From positions 1 to 64,000 of the forward strand of contig NZ_AUIY01000019.1 in the NCBI RefSeq assembly GCF_000423945.1: 64,000 nt of DNA. The letters are read 5' to 3'. The notes below the pieces were generated by a model, which did no database searches, had not been told where the DNA came from, and was given only the letters and a program-made list of their open reading frames with translations. This stretch comes from Butyrivibrio sp. XPD2002 (lineage in GTDB: Bacteria > Bacillota > Clostridia > Lachnospirales > Lachnospiraceae). A program made the position numbers and the translations under genes. The number at the start of each line of letters is the position of its first letter. Position 1 is the stretch's first letter. This document shows, piece by piece, positions 7,983 through 15,840 of the stretch.

Positions 7983-8876
7983 TCAATCTTTTCCCTTTTT
8001 TCTATTTAGAAAAAATCGAATTGCCATCACTATCAGAAGCACACAATATATTGTCGCTGTATATCTGAGAAAAAACCCCATGAATGCTTCTACTACGCCC
8101 ATTATCGGTTCGTGAAGCAGCGCTTCATAGATCATCTCCAGGTTAAGTACTACGAGCGAAACATATGCAGTGACTGAAAAACTCACTCTATCCTTTATGC
8201 TCCTAAAAATCTCAACTGCAAAAATCAGAAGATTCAATAAAAAAATTACAAGAAGTTGCTTTTCTATAAATGGTCCAACCTGCACAGGCTCCATACCAAA
8301 AGGCATCACACCATGCATGATCTTTAAGATGCACCAGCCAAGCATGAAGGAGCTATATACTCCGCTTATTAGGGAAGCAACAAATCTTGCAAGGTCTGAC
8401 TTCGATAAAATCTTCGTAAAGGGCTTCCCTCTCGAAGAAAACATCATGAATATGACCATAACAGCCATGATAGCAAGGATTAATGGATAAAAATCTGCAT
8501 AAAGTGGGAAAATCGACGGTCCATGGAATATACCATATCCTGCCACGATGATAAAAATTCCATAAATGATACAAACAAACGCCCTAAGAAGCATCCTCGC
8601 TTTCTGTCTGCGCTGCATTTTTAATGTTTTAAGCAGTTCATTAAGAGCAGCTTCGGTGGTCATCTGATTTTTGCTGCCTACGATAATTTCTTCTATACTG
8701 ATATCAAGAGCATTTGCAAGATTTTCAATTACACCAACATCAGGAAAACTGTCTCCTTTTTCCCACCTCGAAACAGCCTTATTGGTTACTCCAAGGATAT
8801 CCCCTAATTCAGCCTGGGTGCATCCTTTCTTTGTCCTTGCCTCTTTGATTACCTGACCTGTTTTTTGCTTGTCCAT
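7983..8876 (-). CDS. XRE-family regulator with integral membrane domain
   Basis: The first 65 residues are a helix-turn-helix (CTQAELGDILGVTNKAVSRW, then EKGDSFPD). From about residue 92 there are six hydrophobic segments, the last near 270-290, so the DNA-binding domain is tethered to the membrane. This architecture is common in Firmicutes and usually senses envelope or small-molecule signals. The ATG at 8876 follows GGAGGG. It is separated from the broken gene upstream by 109 bases. Targets are unknown. Confidence 0.8.
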   Translation of the reverse strand: MDKQKTGQVIKEARTKKGCTQAELGDILGVTNKAVSRWEKGDSFPDVGVIENLANALDISIEEIIVGSKNQMTTEAALNELLKTLKMQRRQKARMLLRAFVCIIYGIFIIVAGYGIFHGPSIFPLYADFYPLILAIMAVMVIFMMFSSRGKPFTKILSKSDLARFVASLISGVYSSFMLGWCILKIMHGVMPFGMEPVQVGPFIEKQLLVIFLLNLLIFAVEIFRSIKDRVSFSVTAYVSLVVLNLEMIYEALLHEPIMGVVEAFMGFFLRYTATIYCVLLIVMAIRFFLNRKKGKD

Positions 8877-8985
8877 GGTTGTCCCTCCAATATCATTCTC
8901 ATACGAGCAAGCAAAAACTTCAATCTACTGTAGCGAGAACAGGCTTAAATACTGTGATTTTCTCCATTCGCATCTCACAAGTACT

Positions 8986-9443
8986 TTATTCAGCCTGATA
9001 TGTATTCTCGATATCAAGCAGCCACGGAAGTATGAAAACCATTCCTATCTGCACTATTGGCTTCGGAAATCCATCTTCAACAAGATGGACTTCCTCCCAT
9101 TTATCCCCTTCAACATATACCTTAAAATCCGTTGCTAGCTCAATACCTTCCTTTTCGTCGCACCTTTTAATTATTCTTCCACACACGTGAAAAAACCACC
9201 ACCAAAAACAGCCTTGCCTTCATTCTTTTGGCAGAACCAATATGTCTCACATACTTTCTTAGAAGCTACCCCTATCTTTTCGAAAAACGACGATACTTCA
9301 AGTGGCATCACATCACAATATTTAATATAGTTTCGGCATCCACCACATGTGCAATCTATTTCCACAGAGTCATCCGAATAGTAAAACTCCCGTGTTTTGT
9401 TTACATCAACATCTACAACTGTCCCATTGAAATCAATGATCAT
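8986..9443 (-). pseudogene. unknown Cys-rich protein broken by a one-base frameshift
   Basis: Two adjacent minus-strand reading frames (9171-9443 and 8986-9186) look like one protein of about 152 residues. The first frame reads to GGGFF then TCVEE and stops; the second resumes at VCGRII in the -1 frame. The break falls on a run of six T (plus-strand A at 9190-9195). One additional T would give GGFFHVCGR and a continuous chain. The N-terminal part has Cys residues in CTCGGCxNY and CETYWFC that could bind metal. The same site reads T-TTT-TTC, a -1 slippery heptamer, so programmed slippage, contraction of a repeat, or a sequencing error are all possible. I do not know the family's function. Confidence 0.6.
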
Positions 9444-9482
9444 CTTACTATTTCTTCCCTATGACCCCCATATTGAAAAATG

Positions 9483-9737
9483 TTAATTAGTAACTCCTCT
9501 GTTTTGATGTCTTTTAGAAAACCTTTTAAGAATCAGCCTTACAGCCAAACAGGCAATAACAAGCAATATGTATTCTACTACCGATGGCAGTATCCCGTAT
9601 GTATACCAAGGGGCAGATAAGACTTCATAATACTCAGGATGCCTATTATACATAAGGATGTTCATGTATATATTCTCAACAAGCATCCCCAACCCAAATA
9701 CCAATATCACAGTCAAAGCGTAATTAATCTTCTTCAT
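9483..9737 (-). CDS. small membrane protein, two predicted helices
   Basis: An 84-residue protein starting at MKKINYAL (ATG at 9737); an upstream ATG at 9761 would add eight residues but lies inside the preceding gene without a ribosome site. Hydrophobic helices at about 6-25 and 52-72 flank a loop with PEYYEVLSAPWYTYG. The C-terminus is basic. Start and preceding stop nearly touch, so it is coupled to the lipoprotein gene and likely part of the sigma-controlled unit. Function unknown. Confidence 0.6.
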   Translation of the reverse strand: MKKINYALTVILVFGLGMLVENIYMNILMYNRHPEYYEVLSAPWYTYGILPSVVEYILLVIACLAVRLILKRFSKRHQNRGVTN

Positions 9738-9738
9738 T

Positions 9739-10173
9739 TCATCTCGCCCTTTCGATGACAAAAGGTGCCGGATTATCTATACTGAGTTTATCTGTAATAT
9801 CTATCATTTTTCCATCAGCAAACTTATAAACAAGATAAAAACCAGCTTCAGGAATCTCATATCCATCTGAATCTTCTGGCAAAGAGACATACTCCTGATG
9901 ATGAGTGTCCACGTTATAAATTACTATGGATTGTGCATAAGGTTCTCCACAACATATGTAGCAGCCAGATTCTAAATAGATTGATCCTATAACATATGAA
10001 TTATCAGAACTTGGAGTTTCATTAACATTAACAGGTTCTGCCTCCTGTGAAAGCTCTATTGTATTCTGTTTTAGAATAACATCATCCTTCCTTGCACATG
10101 CACCACATAAAAGCACCAGCCCCAGCAAAAATAATGAAATATTTACTGTTCCAAATACTCTTTTCACCTTCAA
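9739..10173 (-). CDS. probable lipoprotein, ECF-regulon candidate
   Basis: A 144-residue secreted or membrane-anchored protein. The N-terminus is basic, then hydrophobic, ending in LLCGACARK; the Cys at about 26 may be the lipidation site although the box is not canonical. The mature part contains GCYICCGEPYAQ and no domain I recognise. The start is a TTG at 10173 or a GTG at 10167; GGAGG lies 4 or 10 bases before them respectively. A promoter-like element shared with the 13322 gene stands 37 bases upstream, which ties it to the neighbouring ECF sigma factor. Confidence 0.6.
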   Translation of the reverse strand: MKVKRVFGTVNISLFLLGLVLLCGACARKDDVILKQNTIELSQEAEPVNVNETPSSDNSYVIGSIYLESGCYICCGEPYAQSIVIYNVDTHHQEYVSLPEDSDGYEIPEAGFYLVYKFADGKMIDITDKLSIDNPAPFVIERAR

Positions 10174-10209
10174 ATGACCTCCATAAGTTAAGGCTTAATA
10201 CATGTTACA

Positions 10210-10242
10210 TATTAATAACGCTGACCCCGCCCTTTTCGTGAC
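10210..10242 (-). promoter_or_regulatory. candidate ECF-sigma promoter A
   Basis: Read on the minus strand: GTCAC (-35, 10242-10238), 17 bases, then CGTTATTAATA (-10 region, 10220-10210). The same -10 box, the same spacing and GTCCC at -35 occur at 13379-13347. The lipoprotein gene starts 37 bases downstream. Confidence 0.6.
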
Positions 10243-10250
10243 CTATTTTT

Positions 10251-11150
10251 CTATTTTTTTACAACATTCTCAGCAATTTTTATAAAATCCTCCCTGCTGG
10301 CTTTTCCGGTCACATAAAGTGCATAACCATCTATGCTGGTGGCAAGGCTTCCATGTACTCCGTCATGATATAAAAATGCCTGCTCTCCATTTATTGTAAT
10401 GACTTCTTTCTCCATTCCTTCAGTATTCAGGTATGCATTAGCTTCTGGCATGCAGATGCTAATATCCAGCAAATCTCCATTCTCATCCTCATAGGTATAT
10501 GTGGCAAACCCTGTCAAAACATCTTTGTTATACAAATGATATCCCTGAGGAATATAGGTTGGTTCATAAGCTCCAAGTTTGTTTTCCTGCTCAGTCTCGT
10601 TATTTTCAATGTGGAAAAGGGTATATGTATTTGTGCTTTCCATAAACCATCTGATAACACTATCCCTAAACTCAGCATTTACAGCCAAAGCAGTCCCAAA
10701 AGATATAATTCCCACAATAAGAATTGCAGCAACCGCTTTTCCAAAAGAACGCGCAACTCGCTCAGGAAAAGGAATCATTTCCGGCGCATCTGCAATTCTG
10801 CTAAGTGCTCTTCTGCAGGCCTTTTCCATTGAAATGTCACTTATTCTCTCACCTTCTTGAATCCCCATGATCTCAGAAAGAAGATGCTCAAAAAAGACCA
10901 GGTGAATATCCGGATTATTGATTTCATATAAAATCTCCATGCTTTCAGAATTAAGATCAAAAGCATACTTTCCAAAAAGAAGTGATTGCCCCGCTATAGG
11001 AAGCGCCTCTATTTTTTTTGACAAAAGCTCCACTTTTGTGAATGGCAGTTTCTTTTCTTTAGCGTCTTCGCGCCATTGCATAAGCTTCGGTGCCATCAGA
11101 TTCAGAATTTCGATACCTGCCTCTTTTTCCAACATCTCATCAAATACCAT
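10251..11150 (-). CDS. putative membrane anti-sigma factor, DUF4367-like
   Basis: An N-terminal cytoplasmic region is followed by one membrane helix (about residues 135-155 from this start, AVAAILIVGIISFGTALAV) and an outer domain like DUF4367, with EPTYIPQGYHL and a GDLLDISI strand. This is the pattern of a one-helix anti-sigma factor. The longer frame opening at 11222 lacks a ribosome site; the ATG at 11150 follows AGAGG by six bases and overlaps the sigma gene end by 11 bases, so sigma and anti-sigma are translationally coupled. There is no zinc HxxxCxxC motif, so it is not a ZAS-type anti-sigma. Role inferred from context. Confidence 0.65.
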   Translation of the reverse strand: MVFDEMLEKEAGIEILNLMAPKLMQWREDAKEKKLPFTKVELLSKKIEALPIAGQSLLFGKYAFDLNSESMEILYEINNPDIHLVFFEHLLSEIMGIQEGERISDISMEKACRRALSRIADAPEMIPFPERVARSFGKAVAAILIVGIISFGTALAVNAEFRDSVIRWFMESTNTYTLFHIENNETEQENKLGAYEPTYIPQGYHLYNKDVLTGFATYTYEDENGDLLDISICMPEANAYLNTEGMEKEVITINGEQAFLYHDGVHGSLATSIDGYALYVTGKASREDFIKIAENVVKK

Positions 11151-11694
11151 ATCCATCCTCTTTCTCAGAATAACTGGTTCTAAGTCTCTCAATGACGCGC
11201 TGTCCCCGTTTACGTGCAGCATCTTCGGAAATATCCATCACCCTCGCAATCTCCCCATAACTCATTTCATAGGTATAACGCATAGCAACCAGCTCTTTAT
11301 CATCATCAGAAAGAGTTTCCAAAAGTGCCCGGATATAATCATTCCGCTCATTTTTAAGCACAGTCCTCTCAGGATCATCCGTATCTGCCACTTGATCTCT
11401 GGACATTTCTTCAGTTCCATACACATATCTTTTGTTTTTTCTCAGAATACTGATTGAACAGTTCTTCACTATAACAACGCAGAACCCCCTCATTTCGTGA
11501 CAAGATAATTCAGAAATTTTTTTGATATTCAGGGAAATCTTTAAGAATGCATCACTGACGGCCTCCTCAGCAAGAGATTCTGAACCGGTTATCCCTGCTG
11601 CAAGCCTCAGAAAAAAAGATTTATTTTCATTATATATTCTCTGTACCAGGTCCCTTTGCTCATCCTCAAGTACAGACAATAAAATCATTAACAT
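11140..11694 (-). CDS. ECF-type RNA polymerase sigma factor
   Basis: A 184-residue sigma-70-family protein with region 2 (about 15-85, with LAEEAVSDAFLKI and the -10-reading helix near RGFCVVIVKNCSISILRK) and region 4 (about 120-175, with a helix-turn-helix SYGEIARVMDISEDAARKRG). Region 3 is absent, as in ECF factors. It is followed in the same operon by a probable anti-sigma. Two nearby promoters with identical -10 and spacing are the likely targets. Its own upstream region does not show the same motif, so expression may be set by the housekeeping sigma. The first ATG may not be the start; MLMILL at 11694 has only a weak ribosome site. Confidence 0.85.
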   Translation of the reverse strand: MLMILLSVLEDEQRDLVQRIYNENKSFFLRLAAGITGSESLAEEAVSDAFLKISLNIKKISELSCHEMRGFCVVIVKNCSISILRKNKRYVYGTEEMSRDQVADTDDPERTVLKNERNDYIRALLETLSDDDKELVAMRYTYEMSYGEIARVMDISEDAARKRGQRVIERLRTSYSEKEDGYGI

Positions 11695-11782
11695 TTTGAT
11701 GCCCCCAATGCTTTTCTCAATACATATATGGTAACACAGGATTCATGGCAGTAATGATTTTATCTTTATGCTAATCAAAAAA

Positions 11783-11830
11783 AGAGCTGATGGATTCAAA
11801 CAGAAGATTTCTGCCACCCTTCTCAGCTCT
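11783..11830 (-). terminator. terminator of the paired unknown genes
   Basis: AGAGCTGA (11783-11790) pairs with TCAGCTCT (11823-11830); on the minus strand the hairpin runs into TTTTTTTGATT. It ends the operon 13322-11839. Confidence 0.7.
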
Positions 11831-11838
11831 TATATGAC

Positions 11839-12717
11839 TTATTTAATTATCACATCACTCAGCGCATTGTTTTCATCGTTCTTTTCAGTGTTGACCACAT
11901 TTTCAGCGAGTTTCTGAAGATACTCCACAATGGCTTCCTTTATCTTGTCAAACATCGATTTCTCTGCCAATTCAGAATCAGAAAACTTTGCCTTCATTGC
12001 CTCTTGTATCCAGTCCTTTTTTACATCCATGACTTCCTCAATGTTGTCGACAAAATATGGAAAAATCCCTGCTTCCATTCCGTCATAAAATGCCTGAGAA
12101 TCCCAATGGCTTCCATATTCCTGATTATTATTTTTACATGCCTGATATTCCTTATGAGACAAAAGGATATGCATTTCTAACAGAGTGGCATTTCTTGGGT
12201 TAATTTTGTTTACTTCTATTTCTCTATAATAATTATGGACATCTTTAAGCTCAGCATCTTCATCCGGATGAAACGCACTTTGTATTGCAACGGCAACAAT
12301 AGGATTATCAGCTGTTGAATCCTTGGAATAATATGTGTCAAATACATATAGATAAAATCCCCCTGATTCAGGATTATCCGACTTTTTTCTGCAAAGTAGG
12401 CAACCTAGATTATCGGCATTTAATTCTTTATAATACTCTGACTCATTCACCTTATTATCTGTGGATACTTGCAGAGAATATGACACATCATTTTCTTTGA
12501 TGACTCCTTCCTCTGCGCCATTCAATTCAGTGATAGAAGTAGCCTTCATGGATTTATATATATCCATAACATCGCTATTGATGTGACTTGGTTTTCTTTC
12601 ATCAGTTGCTACACAGACATTAGCGTCAGTAGTAGTCGCATCACTCATCCTATTTCCATCTATAACTCTGCGGTTGTAAAAATCAGATCCAGTTAATGGT
12701 GATACAGCACTTATCAT
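11839..12717 (-). CDS. unknown protein, related to the next gene upstream
   Basis: A 292-residue, acidic, soluble-looking protein without a signal peptide or membrane helix. It is rich in Asn, Asp and Glu. A segment near residues 165-190 (EIEVNKINPRNATLLEMHIL) aligns with EEIDGSKVDPSNASVLELLA in the 195-residue protein encoded just upstream, so the two are probably distant paralogues. Another segment, ADNPIVAVAIQS, may match the partner's DNPVYTVKYWD. The N-terminus (SAVSPLTGSDFYNRR) is Ser/Asn-rich and could be an export signal of flagellar type, but this is speculation. It lies 20 bases after its partner in one operon. Confidence 0.6.
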   Translation of the reverse strand: MISAVSPLTGSDFYNRRVIDGNRMSDATTTDANVCVATDERKPSHINSDVMDIYKSMKATSITELNGAEEGVIKENDVSYSLQVSTDNKVNESEYYKELNADNLGCLLCRKKSDNPESGGFYLYVFDTYYSKDSTADNPIVAVAIQSAFHPDEDAELKDVHNYYREIEVNKINPRNATLLEMHILLSHKEYQACKNNNQEYGSHWDSQAFYDGMEAGIFPYFVDNIEEVMDVKKDWIQEAMKAKFSDSELAEKSMFDKIKEAIVEYLQKLAENVVNTEKNDENNALSDVIIK

Positions 12718-12737
12718 TAGTAATACCCCCTCTCCAT

Positions 12738-13322
12738 TTATACTTGTTCTATACAGTTGATGCGGTTTACATCTGACCTTTCCAGCATAAACTCATACAT
12801 AGCTTTGTATTTCAAGTGAACAATCATATATGCCGGGTTATTTGTTATATCCACGCAATCTTTCATCCGCTCGGTAAAGTTATGTTTTTCTAGTGCTTCA
12901 TCCAATGAATAAAACTTTGGTTCTTCATCTACCCCAACCATCGCCATCATTACATTAGATACAGCATCCTCTGGATATCCCCTGTCAGTGCAATATGAGC
13001 CAAACGCAAGCAACTCTAATACAGAAGCATTACTTGGATCTACTTTTGAACCATCGATTTCTTCTTCCGTATAGTTGCCATTACCATCCCAGTATTTAAC
13101 TGTATAGACCGGATTATCCTGCGAATAGGAATCTGCGCGGAAAGTAGACATCCTGCTTCCATCTTTATATGCTATCGGAATCACAGCTTCCTTATTTGTT
13201 ACAGGATCTGTGGATACCAGCGCAGGCATGTTGGCTCTTGTAGTCAGATTCTGTGGGATAGAAGTATTCTTGCCGCAATAACTCATTGCAGGAATTGTAT
13301 GATAGTTGTTCGAAATGCGCAT
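12738..13322 (-). CDS. unknown protein, first gene of ECF-regulon operon
   Basis: A soluble 194-residue protein. The frame is open from 13337, but AAAGGAG sits six bases before the ATG at 13322 (MRISNNYHTI), which is chosen as start. Middle part: VIPIAYKDGSRMSTF, DNPVYTVKYWDGNGNY and the motif SKVDPSNASVLELLAF, which resembles a stretch of the downstream protein. The C-terminal part is helical (YKAMYEFMLERSD). No catalytic motif is seen. The candidate ECF promoter B ends 25 bases upstream, giving a short leader. Function unknown; stress-induced paired proteins is the working idea. Confidence 0.6.
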   Translation of the reverse strand: MRISNNYHTIPAMSYCGKNTSIPQNLTTRANMPALVSTDPVTNKEAVIPIAYKDGSRMSTFRADSYSQDNPVYTVKYWDGNGNYTEEEIDGSKVDPSNASVLELLAFGSYCTDRGYPEDAVSNVMMAMVGVDEEPKFYSLDEALEKHNFTERMKDCVDITNNPAYMIVHLKYKAMYEFMLERSDVNRINCIEQV

Positions 13323-13346
13323 TAAATCTCCTTTCATTGCCCTTTG

Positions 13347-13379
13347 TATTAATAACGCGCGACATTGTTCATTTGGGAC
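13347..13379 (-). promoter_or_regulatory. candidate ECF-sigma promoter B
   Basis: Read on the minus strand: GTCCC (13379-13375), 17 bases, CGTTATTAATA (13357-13347). It matches promoter A at 10242-10210 in the whole -10 segment, in four of five -35 bases and in spacing. The first gene of the paired-unknown operon starts 25 bases later. Confidence 0.6.
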
Positions 13380-13537
13380 ACCTTTTATCCGAGTTTATTT
13401 TCTTTTTATAAATAAAGTTGCCAAATCAACAAAAAGCCAAACACCAATGAACAGAATCCATTCATTGATATCTGGCAATCCTTGCTGTTTTGTATATCGG
13501 CTACAAATTCTTCATTGTTTACATAATAACAATGAAA

Positions 13538-13570
13538 AACCTCCGCAAAGCTTACTTTTTTGCGGAGGTT
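13538..13570 (-). terminator. terminator of the mobilization operon
   Basis: AACCTCCGCA (13538-13547) pairs with TGCGGAGGTT (13561-13570). On the minus strand it follows the stop of the coiled-coil membrane protein at 13594. The rest of 13380-13537 holds only short imperfect repeats. Confidence 0.7.
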
Positions 13571-13593
13571 TAGTCTTACAAATATTATCTATA

Positions 13594-14709
13594 TCACTTT
13601 TTCTGCATTTTATCCCAATACCTGGATTTCCCTTGGTTTTCAAAGTATATATCCAAATAAATTATGACTCCAAGATAAATTCCCTGCAGAAGTATTAACA
13701 ACACAACAAGATTGATGTTCATGATCTTATGGATGCTTTCTCCGAATAGTATTACCGTTCCAATCGATACCAGTAATACTCTCAAGGATAAACTGCACCA
13801 GCGATCCCTGTAATATCTGACAGTGATCCATATACCATAGCATATCCCGGCAATGAGTGCAGCTGTAAAAATAGTACTTGCGATCCTGAGAAACCATGCC
13901 ATCCCAAAGGAATAAGCATACAGCTTTTCGACTCCATTTATATATTTGGAATAGCAAGGTCTTTCAAGCCACTTCACAAATTCAATTAAGCTATTCCATG
14001 CCCACACAAAGGGAACCGTCAATGCATCTCCTATATCTTTCAAAAATGCCGGATATGCCATCAGACAGCAGAAGAGGGTCGCGGCAAGAGATTCCCAAGC
14101 TATTCGCTCCCTCTTCCTCAAAATATCTACTCTGTATTTGGCATTTTTATTTGCCTCTATCTTGGCCTGGATGGCTTCTGTAATCTTCCCATCTGCAAGC
14201 TTCTTATAGTCAGATATATCCTTTTGAGCCTTGAGCTCGGCAGCCTCCTGGGCTGCCAAAGCTTCTTCAACGGCACTTACATTGGACATATCTACTTTCT
14301 TTTGCGTATCAGAGAGAAGGGCCTGTGTATCCGCGAGATCTTTTTCTAGTTTCTCTTGCTCTTTCCTGCTCTTTAGCCCTGCGTTGTTCCTCAAGTCTTC
14401 GTTCTCTTTCACGAGCTCTTGACTCTGTTTCTGCCATTCCGATATCTCCCCTGTTGCTTCGGCTAGTGCTGATATCAGATCTGACTTCTCTGATGAGAGC
14501 GTCAGTATCGTCCGTTCGTTCTCCTTCAGCTTCTCGTCCTGCCTGGATATCACTTCTGCCTGAGTCTTCACCAGAGATTCTAGCGATTGCTGATTCGACC
14601 TCTGCATAATATCGCTCGAAGTATTCTGATTCACATTCTTCTGTTCCTGCTCCGTATTCATCAGCTCTTGGGTGACTGAGTCTGTTTTCATTCTGTCTTT
14701 CAAATTCAT
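13594..14709 (-). CDS. coiled-coil membrane protein overlapping the relaxase gene (DUF6040-like)
   Basis: A 371-residue protein. Residues 40-185 are a long coiled coil rich in Lys, Glu and Gln; residues about 205-360 carry four to five hydrophobic helices. It resembles proteins that follow relaxases in clostridial mobilizable elements (I recall DUF6040, unverified). Its first 400 bases lie inside the relaxase 3' end in another frame on the same strand. It has its own strong site, AAGGAGG, nine bases before the ATG at 14709, within the relaxase coding sequence, so it is a true overlapping gene. A role in mating-pair contact or relaxosome anchoring is possible but unproven. Confidence 0.72.
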   Translation of the reverse strand: MNLKDRMKTDSVTQELMNTEQEQKNVNQNTSSDIMQRSNQQSLESLVKTQAEVISRQDEKLKENERTILTLSSEKSDLISALAEATGEISEWQKQSQELVKENEDLRNNAGLKSRKEQEKLEKDLADTQALLSDTQKKVDMSNVSAVEEALAAQEAAELKAQKDISDYKKLADGKITEAIQAKIEANKNAKYRVDILRKRERIAWESLAATLFCCLMAYPAFLKDIGDALTVPFVWAWNSLIEFVKWLERPCYSKYINGVEKLYAYSFGMAWFLRIASTIFTAALIAGICYGIWITVRYYRDRWCSLSLRVLLVSIGTVILFGESIHKIMNINLVVLLILLQGIYLGVIIYLDIYFENQGKSRYWDKMQKK

Positions 14710-15505
14710 TGATTAAATCCTCCTTGTTAACCTTTAGACCTGCAAAGGTCTTTTCTATTTTGCTGTCACGGACTTTGTCTCCGTTTTCATTTTCAAATAC
14801 TATATGCTTGCGCTTATCCTCCCACTTCACAGACCAGCCTTTTTCTGCCATTCCGGAAATAAATTCCTCTTTACTGGCTGACCTTGGTATTACTTCCATA
14901 AGAGCAATTCCACAATCTGCCAAAAAGCTCTTTTTTGAATAATTGGTAAGAAGCTTGTAAGTATTCTTGTTCCATGAAATAAACTCACCCGCCTCTATTG
15001 GCGAGCCATCAAAGTGGCGTCCCTTTTCAGCAACATGAAGACCTCTTTCACGGCATAAATTATTAGTAAACACTTTCTGCTTCTCTAAGTCTTTACTTGA
15101 CTGATGAAGCTTTCTGCCATCCATATAGGAAACAGTGTTGGTTACAATATGGCAGTGAAGATGCTTCCTATCCTGATGGACAGCGATAAGGCTCTGATAA
15201 TCAGGAAAAAACCTGTCTACAAATATTCTTCCTATCTCAAGAACTTCAGCAGGCGTCACAGGTTCATCTTTATGAAAACTGATCACATTATGGGCACACA
15301 TCCTACCAGAGTCCTTATCCCATATCTTCTTTTCTTCAAGCCATGTCCTGTATACTGAATCATAGGTTATATCCTGTTCGGAAAATGGTCCCGTAATTTC
15401 CAGATAACCCTCCTTCACTTTCTCATCCTTGAGGACATACTCTATGGTATTCCTCAAGCCCCCGTGACTTTTAGGTGGCTTACTGACTGCCTTATTAATC
15501 GCCAT
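14309..15505 (-). CDS. mobA: MobP-type relaxase / mobilization nuclease
   Basis: Nicks DNA at oriT and pilots the single strand during conjugative transfer. The 398-residue protein has a relaxase domain in the first 250 residues with the three-His metal motif in VHQDRKHLHCHIVTNTV (about 109-125) and an early SHGGLRNTIEYVLK segment (Tyr23 is a candidate nucleophile). The last 130 residues are Arg/Glu-rich and low in complexity, exactly where the DNA also codes for the coiled-coil protein in another frame. It overlaps mobC by 52 bases. It needs a coupling protein and a type IV system from elsewhere. Confidence 0.88.
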   Translation of the reverse strand: MAINKAVSKPPKSHGGLRNTIEYVLKDEKVKEGYLEITGPFSEQDITYDSVYRTWLEEKKIWDKDSGRMCAHNVISFHKDEPVTPAEVLEIGRIFVDRFFPDYQSLIAVHQDRKHLHCHIVTNTVSYMDGRKLHQSSKDLEKQKVFTNNLCRERGLHVAEKGRHFDGSPIEAGEFISWNKNTYKLLTNYSKKSFLADCGIALMEVIPRSASKEEFISGMAEKGWSVKWEDKRKHIVFENENGDKVRDSKIEKTFAGLKVNKEDLINEFERQNENRLSHPRADEYGAGTEECESEYFERYYAEVESAIARISGEDSGRSDIQAGREAEGERTDDTDALIREVRSDISTSRSNRGDIGMAETESRARERERRLEEQRRAKEQERARETRKRSRGYTGPSL

Positions 15506-15840
15506 CTGTTATCATCCTCCTTTCGAACATCAATAATCTTATCCGAGAGTTCTTCCAGTTTTTCTGCTGTTGCTAAAAGTCCTTTCCCATTGGCAACATG
15601 AGCCATCTGATTTACATTAGTAGCCATTCCTCGAAGCAGCCTGTCATGTTCAGCAAATTCTTTGTTGATTTCCTTTATTTCTGCAAGCTCCTCAGCAGAG
15701 GTAATGCTTGATCCACGGATTGCACTTATAATATATGACTGCTGTGTCAATCCGGATTCTTTTACTTTATCCTGCAATGCATCATATTCTGCATCATTCA
15801 TGCGTATGGTGACTGCTTTATTTCTTTTGCGTTTAGCCAT
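15454..15840 (-). CDS. mobC: MobC-family relaxosome accessory protein
   Basis: A 128-residue DNA-binding accessory protein that helps the relaxase open oriT. The N-terminal ribbon-helix-helix (KAVTIRMNDAEYDALQDKVK) is followed by the MobC motif LLRGMATNVNQMAHVANG near 70-86 and a helical tail. It is the first gene of the mobilization operon, has AGGAG before its ATG at 15840, and starts at the edge of the structured non-coding region that probably holds oriT. Confidence 0.87.
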   Translation of the reverse strand: MAKRKRNKAVTIRMNDAEYDALQDKVKESGLTQQSYIISAIRGSSITSAEELAEIKEINKEFAEHDRLLRGMATNVNQMAHVANGKGLLATAEKLEELSDKIIDVRKEDDNRWRLIRQSVSHLKVTGA

